Below are positions 37,700 through 45,960 of a stretch of DNA of 64,000 bases, one piece after another. Made by a program: the position numbers and the translations under genes. Positions within the stretch are counted from its first letter, which is position 1; each line of letters begins with the position of its first letter. The DNA lies in the NCBI GenBank assembly GCA_903847405.1, contig CAINDP010000193.1:1-64000 (forward strand), in the 5' to 3' direction. The notes below the pieces were generated by a model, which did not search any database, had not been told where the DNA came from, and saw only the letters and a list, made by a program, of their open reading frames with translations. The DNA is from an uncultured Myxococcales bacterium (GTDB lineage Bacteria > Myxococcota_A > UBA9042 > DTJE01).

Positions 37700-37915
37700 T
37701 CAGCGCAAACCTTCCTCACGCTCGTAGCCCTTGACCATCAGGACGCGCAGCCAAACCGAATGGTCCGACTCGACCTGCGCCAGGTTCACTTCTGTCGGGG
37801 GTCGCCCGACCGGGGGTGCTTCCGCAGCGACCTGGTCACCCAGGGCGAGGATCCGGACGAACTGCGGCAGGGGCGCCAGGTCGCCGTCCAGGAACTCGCC
37901 GCGCAGCACGTTCAC
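37700..37915 (-). CDS. Phage hypothetical
   Basis: 71 aa ORF overlapping next start by 4 nt. Confidence 0.45.
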   Translation of the reverse strand: MNVLRGEFLDGDLAPLPQFVRILALGDQVAAEAPPVGRPPTEVNLAQVESDHSVWLRVLMVKGYEREEGLR

Positions 37916-38307
37916 GCAAACCTCCCCGCGCAGATCTGCTCGGTCGGGAAGGTCAGACCGGCCGCTTCCATGCCGCGCTCAATGACCTGCAGCGCGGTGA
38001 CCGAATCCAGGCTGAACAACTTCTTGTCGGACCCGCAGCACGGGACCGGCCGGATCGGGATGACCTCGTCCAGCATCCACAGGAAGGTGTCGTCGTCCTG
38101 CAGGACCGAGTCGTCCAGGACGGCGACTGCCACGACATACGAGGCACATTCCATCGAGCAGATCGCCACGAGTTGGCCGAGCATTGACCCAGGCGCCGGC
38201 CAGGCCACGGCCAGACTCGCGGCGCGGCGGCTCACGATGCGCAGCGCTTCCGAAACATTGACAGCGACCGCGGACATCCGCCCCGTTCCGTTGTCAGAAG
38301 ACGACAT
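37912..38307 (-). CDS. Phage hypothetical
   Basis: 131 aa ORF in early operon. Confidence 0.45.
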   Translation of the reverse strand: MSSSDNGTGRMSAVAVNVSEALRIVSRRAASLAVAWPAPGSMLGQLVAICSMECASYVVAVAVLDDSVLQDDDTFLWMLDEVIPIRPVPCCGSDKKLFSLDSVTALQVIERGMEAAGLTFPTEQICAGRFA

Positions 38308-38539
38308 GGACTGCCTCCGCCAGAACGCGTTGGATTCGCATCCGCTCCGTATGCCAAACCGTCAGATGTTTTTCCGGAGCCGTCTCCAGGAAGGCGCACG
38401 CTGATGGAAGGGCGACGTTCTTGGTCGAAGGCAGCAACGGACTACTGCACAGAGGGCACCGGGCCTGCGCGAGCGCAAGCCTTCCGAACCACTGCCAGCG
38501 CACTCGGCAGCGAATGCACCTACCTTGTTCCACTCTCAC
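38294..38539 (-). CDS. Small Cys-rich (zinc-ribbon-like) phage protein
   Basis: GTG start overlapping previous TGA; QGRCIRCRVRW...ARCPLCSSPLLP. Confidence 0.5.
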   Translation of the reverse strand: MRVEQGRCIRCRVRWQWFGRLALAQARCPLCSSPLLPSTKNVALPSACAFLETAPEKHLTVWHTERMRIQRVLAEAVHVVF

Positions 38540-38793
38540 GAGTCCTCCTCGAACAGCAGCAACTGCTCGTTCGCTTTGGCTTGGGAGCGCTTCAGGATCC
38601 ACCGCTCGCAATGCGCTGGCGGGCACTGGCTGTACGGGCACCGCTTGCGCCCACATGTCGCGCATTCCTTCCGCAACCCGCCGCTGGGAGGCTGGACCAG
38701 GCACCGGCAGTGCAGGCACTCCAGCCAGTCCCGGCCGCACGACAGTGGGTGCGGCCGCAGCGAGTCCGTGAGGCACCAGGGGCACCGCACCAT
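38536..38793 (-). CDS. Small Cys-rich (zinc-ribbon-like) phage protein
   Basis: 85 aa; CPWC, CLHCRC, CATCGRKRCPYSQC. Confidence 0.6.
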   Translation of the reverse strand: MVRCPWCLTDSLRPHPLSCGRDWLECLHCRCLVQPPSGGLRKECATCGRKRCPYSQCPPAHCERWILKRSQAKANEQLLLFEEDS

Positions 38794-38805
38794 GGCTGCC
38801 CCCCG

Positions 38806-39093
38806 TCATCGCGCACCCTCGCTTGCCTGGAACTCCTCCACCGTCAGGACCAACGGCTTGCGTCCGAACGGGCACTCGTGCAGCCGTTGACCGCCCTTGC
38901 TGCTCGGGGAACACAGGTACTCGCCTCCCGGACCGCGACACTCGCTAGGCAGCATCGGGTGGTTGCAGAACCCGTCGGTGCGCTGGTTGCGGTAGCGCTG
39001 CTCCTCGCAGTCCATCGCCTCGAAGTACGGGCACGCAGCGCGTGGACGAAGCGACTGGCACGCGTTGCCCGGGATCCGAATCGTGATTTTCAT
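38806..39093 (-). CDS. Small Cys-rich phage protein
   Basis: 95 aa; ACPYFEAMDCEEQRYRNQRTDGFCNHPMLPSECRGPGGEYLCSPSSKGGQRLHECPFG. Confidence 0.55.
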   Translation of the reverse strand: MKITIRIPGNACQSLRPRAACPYFEAMDCEEQRYRNQRTDGFCNHPMLPSECRGPGGEYLCSPSSKGGQRLHECPFGRKPLVLTVEEFQASEGAR

Positions 39094-39302
39094 CGCATCA
39101 CCTCGACGTGCGTGAGAGCGATGCCGCCGCCGTAGCCTTCGCACTCGACGCAGGGCGTGTGACCGCCCAGCAACCATGCCGGAGACTTCGTCTTGCTTTC
39201 GCGACCAGGTCCGTCCTTCACGCCCGGCCAGAACCGAACCGGTGTGCCGATGGGAACGCGCTTGTTGAACGAGTCGACAGCCGTCTGCAGCTTCTTATTC
39301 AT
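39090..39302 (-). CDS. Small phage protein with CxxCxGxG
   Basis: 70 aa; HTPCVECEGYGGGIALTHVEVMR. Confidence 0.5.
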   Translation of the reverse strand: MNKKLQTAVDSFNKRVPIGTPVRFWPGVKDGPGRESKTKSPAWLLGGHTPCVECEGYGGGIALTHVEVMR

Positions 39303-39544
39303 CGCCTACCCCACGGAGTTTCGGAGGTCGAATAGGTGGTCGAAATGTGCGCCACTACGAAGAACGTGGCGTCGCATCTGGCGCACTGGATCTCGCTCTC
39401 TTCCCCGTCGTCGAGGTCCAGTTCCCAGGCGTCGTGGTACTCACGCCCGCAGCTCGGACACACGGGTTGGGGATTGCTGATCAGGCCCATCGTCGGATCG
39501 GCGGAGAAGCTCCGTTTCGGTTCAGAATTGCTCGCCATGGCCAC
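39299..39544 (-). CDS. Small zinc-ribbon phage protein
   Basis: 81 aa; PVCPSCGREYHDAWELDLDDGEESEIQCARCDATFF. Confidence 0.6.
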   Translation of the reverse strand: MAMASNSEPKRSFSADPTMGLISNPQPVCPSCGREYHDAWELDLDDGEESEIQCARCDATFFVVAHISTTYSTSETPWGRR

Positions 39545-39547
39545 CCC

Positions 39548-40507
39548 CTACTTCCGACTGCCGCCGACCAGCATCCGCTCGGCCACGTCCAGGTGCTTGC
39601 GCGCCAGAACGCCACCGTCGGTGCCCGCCAGTTCGCGCCCCAACCGCAAGACCTTGACCATCCGGCGCAGCCCGCCCCGCTCGTTCGCCCGGGCGTGCAG
39701 GACCTTCAGGCACTCCGCCCCGACGTCGCCGGCGATCGAGAAGACGTCCTCCTCGGGCACCGACAACTTCACGTGGCGACGGATGCCGATCCGGCTGAAC
39801 AACTGCGCGAACTGCGCCGTGCCCTCGCCGTGGAGGCGTGCGTACACCTCGAGGTTGCCGGCCAGGACCAGCCCGATCTCGGCGGAATCGTGGATGGAGC
39901 GCATGACTTCCAAGGCCTTCACGCCCAGGAACTGGGCCTCGTCCAGGATGACCAGGCGCCCGGTCCCGGACAGGGCCTCGACCAGGGACTTGATGTGCCG
40001 GTGCAGCAGATCGTTCGTGCGGTACTTCCGGCCCAACTCGGCCAACAGCAGTTCCAGGACGGCCTGCGGCGTGGCGCAGGAGGGGTCGCAGCGCACGTAG
40101 ATCGCGTCCGGATGCTGGCTGCGGTATTCGCGCAGCGCCATGGTCTTGCCCATGCCCGCCTCGCCGTAAACCAGTCCGATTTCCCGGTTCACGTGGGCGA
40201 ACGAGCACACCGTCAGGACCTCGCGGGAAACGCTGGTCTCGACGAATCCGACAACCTTGGGGGCCACGGCCCGCGCTGCCGTCAGGTCCAGGTAGGACCG
40301 CACCTTGTTCGCGACCCCGAACGAGTCGCCCATGTACTCGTCGCGGATCCACTGCGACAGCGCCGCGCCCGAGATCGCGATGGCCTTCGCGATCGCCGTC
40401 TGGGTCTCTCCGGTCCGCTCGATGTGCGCGACCAGGGCCGCCCGCGTTTCCACGATGAACTCCGTCTGCACCCCGTCTGAAACAGTCGACCTCGCTGCAC
40501 TGGCCAT
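39548..40507 (-). CDS. B: DNA transposition AAA+ ATPase MuB
   Basis: 319 aa; Walker A GEAGMGKT, Walker B LVILDEAQFLG, N-terminal HTH. Confidence 0.9.
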   Translation of the reverse strand: MASAARSTVSDGVQTEFIVETRAALVAHIERTGETQTAIAKAIAISGAALSQWIRDEYMGDSFGVANKVRSYLDLTAARAVAPKVVGFVETSVSREVLTVCSFAHVNREIGLVYGEAGMGKTMALREYRSQHPDAIYVRCDPSCATPQAVLELLLAELGRKYRTNDLLHRHIKSLVEALSGTGRLVILDEAQFLGVKALEVMRSIHDSAEIGLVLAGNLEVYARLHGEGTAQFAQLFSRIGIRRHVKLSVPEEDVFSIAGDVGAECLKVLHARANERGGLRRMVKVLRLGRELAGTDGGVLARKHLDVAERMLVGGSRK

Positions 40508-40518
40508 GGGATCCTCCG

Positions 40519-42504
40519 TCAGGTGGTTTCGCTCAAACGCCCGGCCAGATTGAGGCGCAAGACCTCCATCCCCCGGGCAATATCCGCGTCCGTCACGTTG
40601 CTCTGGCTGGCACTCGGCACTATGCGGGAGGGCCGATGCCCACCGCCGACAGCGGCCACGGCTTCCGGCTCTTCCAGTTCCATCAGGCGAATGACCTGGC
40701 CCCGTCCGTCATCAGGCGGCAGCGATGCGTTCGCGGCCCGGCGGCGTTCGATGTGGCGATGCAGCGGATCGGGGTCGATGTCCCGCGCGTCGAGCATGTC
40801 GCGATACGACTTCGACAGCGCGAGTTCCCGGCGCTTGTCGGCCTCACCCGCCTTGATGTCCTCACCGGTGGCTTCGTAGTCCACCAGTTCGCGGCAGATG
40901 GCCTCGCAGATGTAGCGGTCCTCGAGGTCGAAAACCCACAAGTGCCCCGGCTCGGCCGTATCGTGGCGGGCGTACACCTTGTGGCCGCGAATTCCCCACA
41001 GTTCTTCTGCATAGAATTCGCGTCCCCACATCGTGATGCCGTTCCGGCCCACCTTGAGGGGCTTCGATGTCCGCATGCACAGAAGGATCAGGTCGTCTTC
41101 CCGCGCCGTGCGCTTGCCCGTCTCAGGCAGGAACTCGTTCCACGCCTGCATCCGCGTCATGCCCTTGGGAATGTCCTTCGCTTCGACTTCGGAATGGTTG
41201 AACACCTCCAGGATCCACTCCTCCACGACCTGGTCGAACTGCGCCAGCGTTGGGAGGTCCCCGGGACGGCCCAGCAGAGCCTTCAGTCGCGGCGGCTTCT
41301 CCAGGACGTTGCCGCCCCGGTAGGACGCCCACATCTTGCTGAACCACCCCTTCAGGGTCAGGAAGGACCGTTCGATCGGCTTCGACCGGGCGTTGTAGGG
41401 CCGGGCGAACGTCACCTTGATGTCCAGCCGCGCCGTCAGACTCCGCGTCCGGACGTCGTCCAACTGCTCGACCTTGACCGTCCGGGGCCGACCGCCAGCG
41501 AAGTCCTGGCTGCGGAAGTCCTTGCCGTTGTCCAGCGACAACTTCTCCGGCAGCCCGAAGCGCTTCACGCCCCGCTGGAACGCCATGAAGATCGTGTCGC
41601 TGTTGGGGTTCAGGCTGACGTGCCAGCCCACCCAGGCCCGGCTGCGGATGTCCTGGAAGACGGTCAGCCATGGGAAATGCGGCCGCCCGTCCGGACCCCG
41701 GACCGCGATGTCCACCTGGTGGTGGTCCGCAACCCAGATCGCGTTGCTGCAAACTTCCGTATAGCCACGGCGAATGAACGGGCTGGCCTTGTCCTCCCAG
41801 GCCTTCTTGCCCTCGCGGGCCAGGACGACGCTCGCTTGCGGCAACTGCTCTGCGTGGCGGTAGAACGTCTGCAGGCTGGGCATCACGAGGCCCTTCGCCC
41901 TGGCAACTTCCTGAGTCATGGACCAGCACAGCCGCACCGTCCGGCGCGACTGGTCCAGGTACAGATGGTCGAAGTACTCGCGCAGTTCGTCCGGGATCGT
42001 CTGGCCCTTCTGGTCCCGCAGGCAGGTGCCCGGGACCAGCGCCGCGATCCCGCCCTGGCGATGCTCAGCGACCCAGCGATACAGCGTCGAGCGCGTCACC
42101 TGCAGGTCGGGGTGAGTCGGGTTCCAGGCGGCCGCGAAGGCCTCCACGTCGCCGCCGGCACGCCGGTAGGCCTCCCAGGCCTCGACCGCCTGCAGGCGCT
42201 GGCTGGCGACCTGCCGGCCATGGTCCGGGACGCTCATCCAGGCCGCGTTGTCGGCGGGAAGGCTGAATTCCGGGGTGGGGTCTGCTGTCACCAGGAAGAC
42301 GGGAGGGGTTCCGGAGCGGCGGGCCTTGTACGCGAGCACGTCCAGGCGGTGAAATAGGAGGTGTCTGCCGCCGTTTCCGCCTTCGTCCTGGATGCGCCAA
42401 CCTTCCCGGCGAGCAATCGAGCGCACATGGCGCTCGGACACGCCAAGAACGATCCGACCTTCGCTACTCGTCAGCCACTCTGAAGTCACGCAACCACCTG
42501 TCAT
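40519..42504 (-). CDS. A: Mu-type DDE transposase MuA
   Basis: 661 aa; WVADHHQVDIAV, KLSLDNGKDFRSQ, SKPIERSFLTLKGWFSK. Confidence 0.93.
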   Translation of the reverse strand: MTGGCVTSEWLTSSEGRIVLGVSERHVRSIARREGWRIQDEGGNGGRHLLFHRLDVLAYKARRSGTPPVFLVTADPTPEFSLPADNAAWMSVPDHGRQVASQRLQAVEAWEAYRRAGGDVEAFAAAWNPTHPDLQVTRSTLYRWVAEHRQGGIAALVPGTCLRDQKGQTIPDELREYFDHLYLDQSRRTVRLCWSMTQEVARAKGLVMPSLQTFYRHAEQLPQASVVLAREGKKAWEDKASPFIRRGYTEVCSNAIWVADHHQVDIAVRGPDGRPHFPWLTVFQDIRSRAWVGWHVSLNPNSDTIFMAFQRGVKRFGLPEKLSLDNGKDFRSQDFAGGRPRTVKVEQLDDVRTRSLTARLDIKVTFARPYNARSKPIERSFLTLKGWFSKMWASYRGGNVLEKPPRLKALLGRPGDLPTLAQFDQVVEEWILEVFNHSEVEAKDIPKGMTRMQAWNEFLPETGKRTAREDDLILLCMRTSKPLKVGRNGITMWGREFYAEELWGIRGHKVYARHDTAEPGHLWVFDLEDRYICEAICRELVDYEATGEDIKAGEADKRRELALSKSYRDMLDARDIDPDPLHRHIERRRAANASLPPDDGRGQVIRLMELEEPEAVAAVGGGHRPSRIVPSASQSNVTDADIARGMEVLRLNLAGRLSETT

Positions 42505-42571
42505 ATAACCAGGATCCGACCTTCAGACCGCCGATCCGACCTTTGATCCGACCTTGGCTGAAGGTCGGATC
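42451..42571. promoter_or_regulatory. Cluster of GATCCGACCTT repeats (candidate operator / internal activation sequence)
   Basis: GATCCGACCTT at 42451, 42513, 42533, 42545; inverted AAGGTCGGATC at 42561-42571. Confidence 0.7.
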
Positions 42572-42604
42572 TCCATTTCGCAGGTCATGTATGCCCGGAA
42601 ATGC

Positions 42605-42961
42605 TCACCCACCGAGCACCTCCAGAGCCCTCTTTTCCCACCAGGAATTGAGGTGGCATCCTGGCGCGAGGGTGCCGAGGAAGTTCACGCAGGATTCAGG
42701 TGCCTCGCTGAAACTGGCAGAGTCGCATCCATCGAATCCAAGGCAGACGACCTGTCGCATCAGGTGACCGTCGCCGAACTCGTATTCCACCAGGCCGCAG
42801 AAGTGGAGAGGCTCCGTGAAGCAATGCGGAGCCCGCGACATGCAGCGTTGCCGGAACGAAGGATGCGTTGCCGCAAAGACGAGTCGGTATCCAGGAGGCG
42901 CAGGAACTACTTGAAGAATTTGAGACCGAATGACTACAAGATCTCCCCTCGGATCGCTCAT
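42605..42961 (-). CDS. Phage hypothetical
   Basis: 118 aa from ATG 42961, stop-start overlap with upstream gene. Confidence 0.45.
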   Translation of the reverse strand: MSDPRGDLVVIRSQILQVVPAPPGYRLVFAATHPSFRQRCMSRAPHCFTEPLHFCGLVEYEFGDGHLMRQVVCLGFDGCDSASFSEAPESCVNFLGTLAPGCHLNSWWEKRALEVLGG

Positions 42962-43269
42962 GCCAGGCCTCCTGCGACGGCCAGCAGCCCTGCGATGACT
43001 ACGGCGAGCGCGGCTCCGACGAGCCCCCGCACCAGTTCGCTCGGGTGCGAGGCCACCCGAACCAGGGCCGTGCGCGAGGCCACGCCCTGGATTTCCAGTC
43101 CGGCTTCGGGAGCGTGGGCGTAGCACCATGCCACCAACTCCCGCGCATCCACGCCCAGGCGGCTGGCCATGTGCTCCATGCCCACCCAGCCGTCCCGGCT
43201 CTTGACCTCGGCCACCGCGGCCAGCCACGCGTCCACGAACGCCGCCGGCGTAAGTTCGCTCGTTGTCAT
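42958..43269 (-). CDS. Phage hypothetical with C-terminal TM
   Basis: 103 aa; MTTSELTPAAFVDAWLAAVAEVKSRDGWVGMEHMASRLGVD; hydrophobic C-terminus. Confidence 0.5.
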   Translation of the reverse strand: MTTSELTPAAFVDAWLAAVAEVKSRDGWVGMEHMASRLGVDARELVAWCYAHAPEAGLEIQGVASRTALVRVASHPSELVRGLVGAALAVVIAGLLAVAGGLA

Positions 43270-43715
43270 CCCAGCACCCCCGTTTCAATCGCGGCGTTCA
43301 CCGCGCGCAGCGTCCGTTCCCGCCCGGCCAGTTGCCGACGTTGCTCCTCGACCAGCCCCAGTTCCTGCCGCACCTGGTCCGGCACCACCAGCACGGCGCC
43401 ACACCCCTCGGCGACCGCCCGCAGCGCGCCCCACCGGCCCGTGGCCTGGGCAAACGCGGGCAGGTACTCCAGGGGAAAGCGGTGCAAGGTCTTCGTGGGG
43501 GCGGTCCAGGAGTCCAACTGTGCCAGCGAGATCTCCGCTCCCAGCAACGTCGTCATCCGCGACGCCACCTGGTCCCGCGGGAACAGCGACAACCGAAGGT
43601 CCTCGGCCAGGGCACGCTTGACCACGGACGCCATCTCGCGCGCGCGGTCCATGCGTTCGACCAGGTCGAACAGCAGGAGCTGCCCCGGAACCGGAGGTTT
43701 CGCCTTGCGCGGCAT
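43266..43715 (-). CDS. Phage early hypothetical
   Basis: 149 aa; MPRKAKPPVPGQLLLFDLVERMDRAREMASVVKRALAED. Confidence 0.5.
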   Translation of the reverse strand: MPRKAKPPVPGQLLLFDLVERMDRAREMASVVKRALAEDLRLSLFPRDQVASRMTTLLGAEISLAQLDSWTAPTKTLHRFPLEYLPAFAQATGRWGALRAVAEGCGAVLVVPDQVRQELGLVEEQRRQLAGRERTLRAVNAAIETGVLG

Positions 43716-43724
43716 CGGTCACCC

Positions 43725-44081
43725 TCACGCAGCGGCAGAACGCCGCCGCACCGTCGTCCCGACCTGTCCGTCCAACGCGGAAACTCGGACATTGACCGGG
43801 GGGTTCTGCTGGGAGACACTTACCGGCGTAAGTCGTCGCTGCGGGCGGATCGACTCAACGGGGACGCCGAGCAGGGCGGCCACGTGGGCCAGGATGCGGT
43901 TGGCTGGCGCGTGCCCGTGGATTGCCTGACTGATTCTTGGTCGGCTGACGTGCAGGTCATGCGCGATCGAGGTTAGGGTGTGGCCTCGCGACAGGAGGGA
44001 CAACCGGATCGCGTCGCCCTCGCTGACCGGGACCAGGATGGTGCGCCGGCCGTCGGTGACCGTTGGAGTGCGCTGGAGCAT
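43725..44081 (-). CDS. Ner-like HTH transcriptional regulator
   Basis: 118 aa; AIRLSLLSRGHTLTSIAHDLHVSRPRISQAIHGHAPANRILAHVAALLGVP; divergent from repressor. Confidence 0.7.
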   Translation of the reverse strand: MLQRTPTVTDGRRTILVPVSEGDAIRLSLLSRGHTLTSIAHDLHVSRPRISQAIHGHAPANRILAHVAALLGVPVESIRPQRRLTPVSVSQQNPPVNVRVSALDGQVGTTVRRRSAAA

Positions 44082-44126
44082 CTGGACACCTCCGATGTCC
44101 GGCTAACGCCGGTAACTCGGTTATCT

Positions 44127-44142
44127 TCTCCCAAGTGGGAGA
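44127..44142. promoter_or_regulatory. Palindrome in divergent switch region (TCTCCCA-AG-TGGGAGA)
   Basis: 7-bp perfect arms between ner-like and c-like genes. Confidence 0.55.
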
Positions 44143-44167
44143 GTGAGGTCAAGGAAAAAATCTCGCT

Positions 44168-44638
44168 TTGGGAAACTATAGGGAAAGACTAGGCGTTCTG
44201 GTGAAGGAGCACGGCTCCATCAAAGCCCTTGCTTCGGCGTTGGGATTGCCCTACGGGAGCCTCCATCACTACGTGAAGGGCGATCGAGAAGTCTCCCAGC
44301 GGTTCCTCGAAGCCCTGCATTCCCGATTGGGAGTCTCGATCGCCTGGTTTCTGACGGGCGAAGGCCCGATGCGGGTCATAAACGTGCAACTGCACGACCA
44401 GGTCCACGTGTCGGACGATCTGGAGTTGGAGATCGTCCCGGCGCCTGGTCACGCCTGGTTGCGCTTCCTGGTAGAAGCCGATTGCAACGCCGACGTGACC
44501 GATCGGGACCTCGCGGATCTGGTTCAGACGATGACCAGGTGGTGGGCCCAGGCCGATCCAGACGAACGTACCTATCTGCGCGTGGCCCTCCGGCGCGCCG
44601 TGCCGGAGATCGATAGGAAGTCCAACCAGGAGAAGTAG
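44168..44638 (+). CDS. Phage repressor (c-like), N-terminal HTH
   Basis: 156 aa; GSIKALASALGLPYGSLHHYVKGDREVSQRFLEALHSRLGVSIAWFLTGEGP. Confidence 0.7.
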   Translation: MGNYRERLGVLVKEHGSIKALASALGLPYGSLHHYVKGDREVSQRFLEALHSRLGVSIAWFLTGEGPMRVINVQLHDQVHVSDDLELEIVPAPGHAWLRFLVEADCNADVTDRDLADLVQTMTRWWAQADPDERTYLRVALRRAVPEIDRKSNQEK

Positions 44639-44640
44639 GA

Positions 44641-44970
44641 ATGGTCAGATTGTCTGGAATGCTTGCGGGTCTGCTGTTGCTTGCCGGGTGCGCTACTGGC
44701 AACAACCTCGCCATCACCTACCACCACTGGGAGCCCGATGAGAAGGCCTACTGGATGACCACCATCATCAGGAACCCGGATGCGGATGATACTGCCTCGC
44801 TCTGGCGTTGCATGAACTACTCCGACGGCCCCGCCTGCGTGCAGGTGAAGATGGTGTACTGCAACCGCAACACCGGCGTTTGCGAGTTCAAGGTGACGAC
44901 CGTGGATGGAAGTGACCGCGTCATCGACGCTGCGCAGCCACCTTCCAGCGGCCTGCTGAAACTGAAGTGA
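44641..44970 (+). CDS. Small lipoprotein, prophage cargo
   Basis: MVRLSGMLAGLLLLAGCATGN lipobox. Confidence 0.55.
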   Translation: MVRLSGMLAGLLLLAGCATGNNLAITYHHWEPDEKAYWMTTIIRNPDADDTASLWRCMNYSDGPACVQVKMVYCNRNTGVCEFKVTTVDGSDRVIDAAQPPSSGLLKLK

Positions 44971-45068
44971 CGAACGATGCAACGGCGTACTCGAGCGCGC
45001 CCTGAGCCGTGGCCAAGTATCTCCCTCGGTCCATCATTCTCGTGGTGAGTTCACTGGAGCAGTTTCCC

Positions 45069-45755
45069 ATGAGCGGTCGTCGTGGGTTCTTCGTGGTGAT
45101 TGAAGGTCTGGACGGATCCGGGACCAGCACGCAGGTGCAGCTGCTGGCCGAACGGATGCGCAGCGAGCATCCAGATCTCCCAGTTGCGGTGACCGCCGAA
45201 CCCAGTTCGGGGCCGGCTGGTTCGTTGATCCGCCAGATCCTCAAAGGACGCGTGACGACCGTGACCGCTCTGGGCCAATCCCAGCCCTTTGATCGCAAGG
45301 CGCTGGCATTGTTGTTCGCCGCGGATCGCTTGGACCATGTCGCCTGCGAGATCGAACCCCTGGTCCAGGCGGGGTGGCTGGTGGTGTCCGACCGCTACGT
45401 ATGGTCGTCCCTTGCCTACCAGTCGCTGGACGCTCCCATGGAATGGGTGGCTCAGATCAACCGGTTCGCGCCGCCACCCGATCTGCTGATCATGCTGAAC
45501 ATCCCGCACGCCGTCGGCCTATCGAGGGTGAACGCTACTCGACCTGGTCGAGAAATCTTCGAGACCGAGGAGTTTCTGGCAAAGGCTGAGGTCGCGTACC
45601 AAGAGGCGATGGCCGAATGGCGCGCTACCCCTGTTTGCATCCTTGATGGAACTCGCTCCAAGGAGGATGTGGCTGAAGACGTGTGGGTCGCCGTCCGCCA
45701 GATTGTCCTTAAGACCAGTTCTTTGGCCGATGAAAACCGCTTGAATTGGATTTGA
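45069..45755 (+). CDS. Thymidylate kinase-like protein, prophage cargo
   Basis: FFVVIEGLDGSGTSTQVQLLAERM; ALLFAADRLDH; VVSDRYVWSSLAYQ; start could be 45009. Confidence 0.75.
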   Translation: MSGRRGFFVVIEGLDGSGTSTQVQLLAERMRSEHPDLPVAVTAEPSSGPAGSLIRQILKGRVTTVTALGQSQPFDRKALALLFAADRLDHVACEIEPLVQAGWLVVSDRYVWSSLAYQSLDAPMEWVAQINRFAPPPDLLIMLNIPHAVGLSRVNATRPGREIFETEEFLAKAEVAYQEAMAEWRATPVCILDGTRSKEDVAEDVWVAVRQIVLKTSSLADENRLNWI

Positions 45756-45789
45756 ACCTGGGTTGACTACGATACGGACTTTCCCGTCC

Positions 45790-45960
45790 GTCTCATATTG
45801 GTTGTGGAACACTTCTGAAAATTCCCATTCAGGGTGTTAAACCCATGGCACCAAGACTGCCGGTACGTGATCGCGACTCAGCGAGTCTCACCGCGGCGTT
45901 CCGGGTTGTTCCGGGGGGTCCCGTGACGTTCCGGGTCCAGTCCCATTCTCAGTGGTGAAT
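45790..45960 (-). other. attL-like end: three inverted transposase-site-like repeats (L1 45941-45960, L2 45822-45842, L3 45790-45810)
   Basis: Minus-strand aTTCaCcA..GAGAATGGGA, GTTtaACA...GAATGGGAA, GTTCCACAaccAATATGaGAC match R1/R2. Confidence 0.7.

Noticed and set aside
42513-42571. GATCCGACCTT array as a rho-independent terminator
   Set aside because: Mostly direct repeats with one inverted copy and no T-tract; operator/IAS interpretation fits better.
44168-45755. Repressor, lipoprotein and kinase as host genes outside the prophage
   Set aside because: The TSD and inverted terminus at 45964/45965 place them inside the element.
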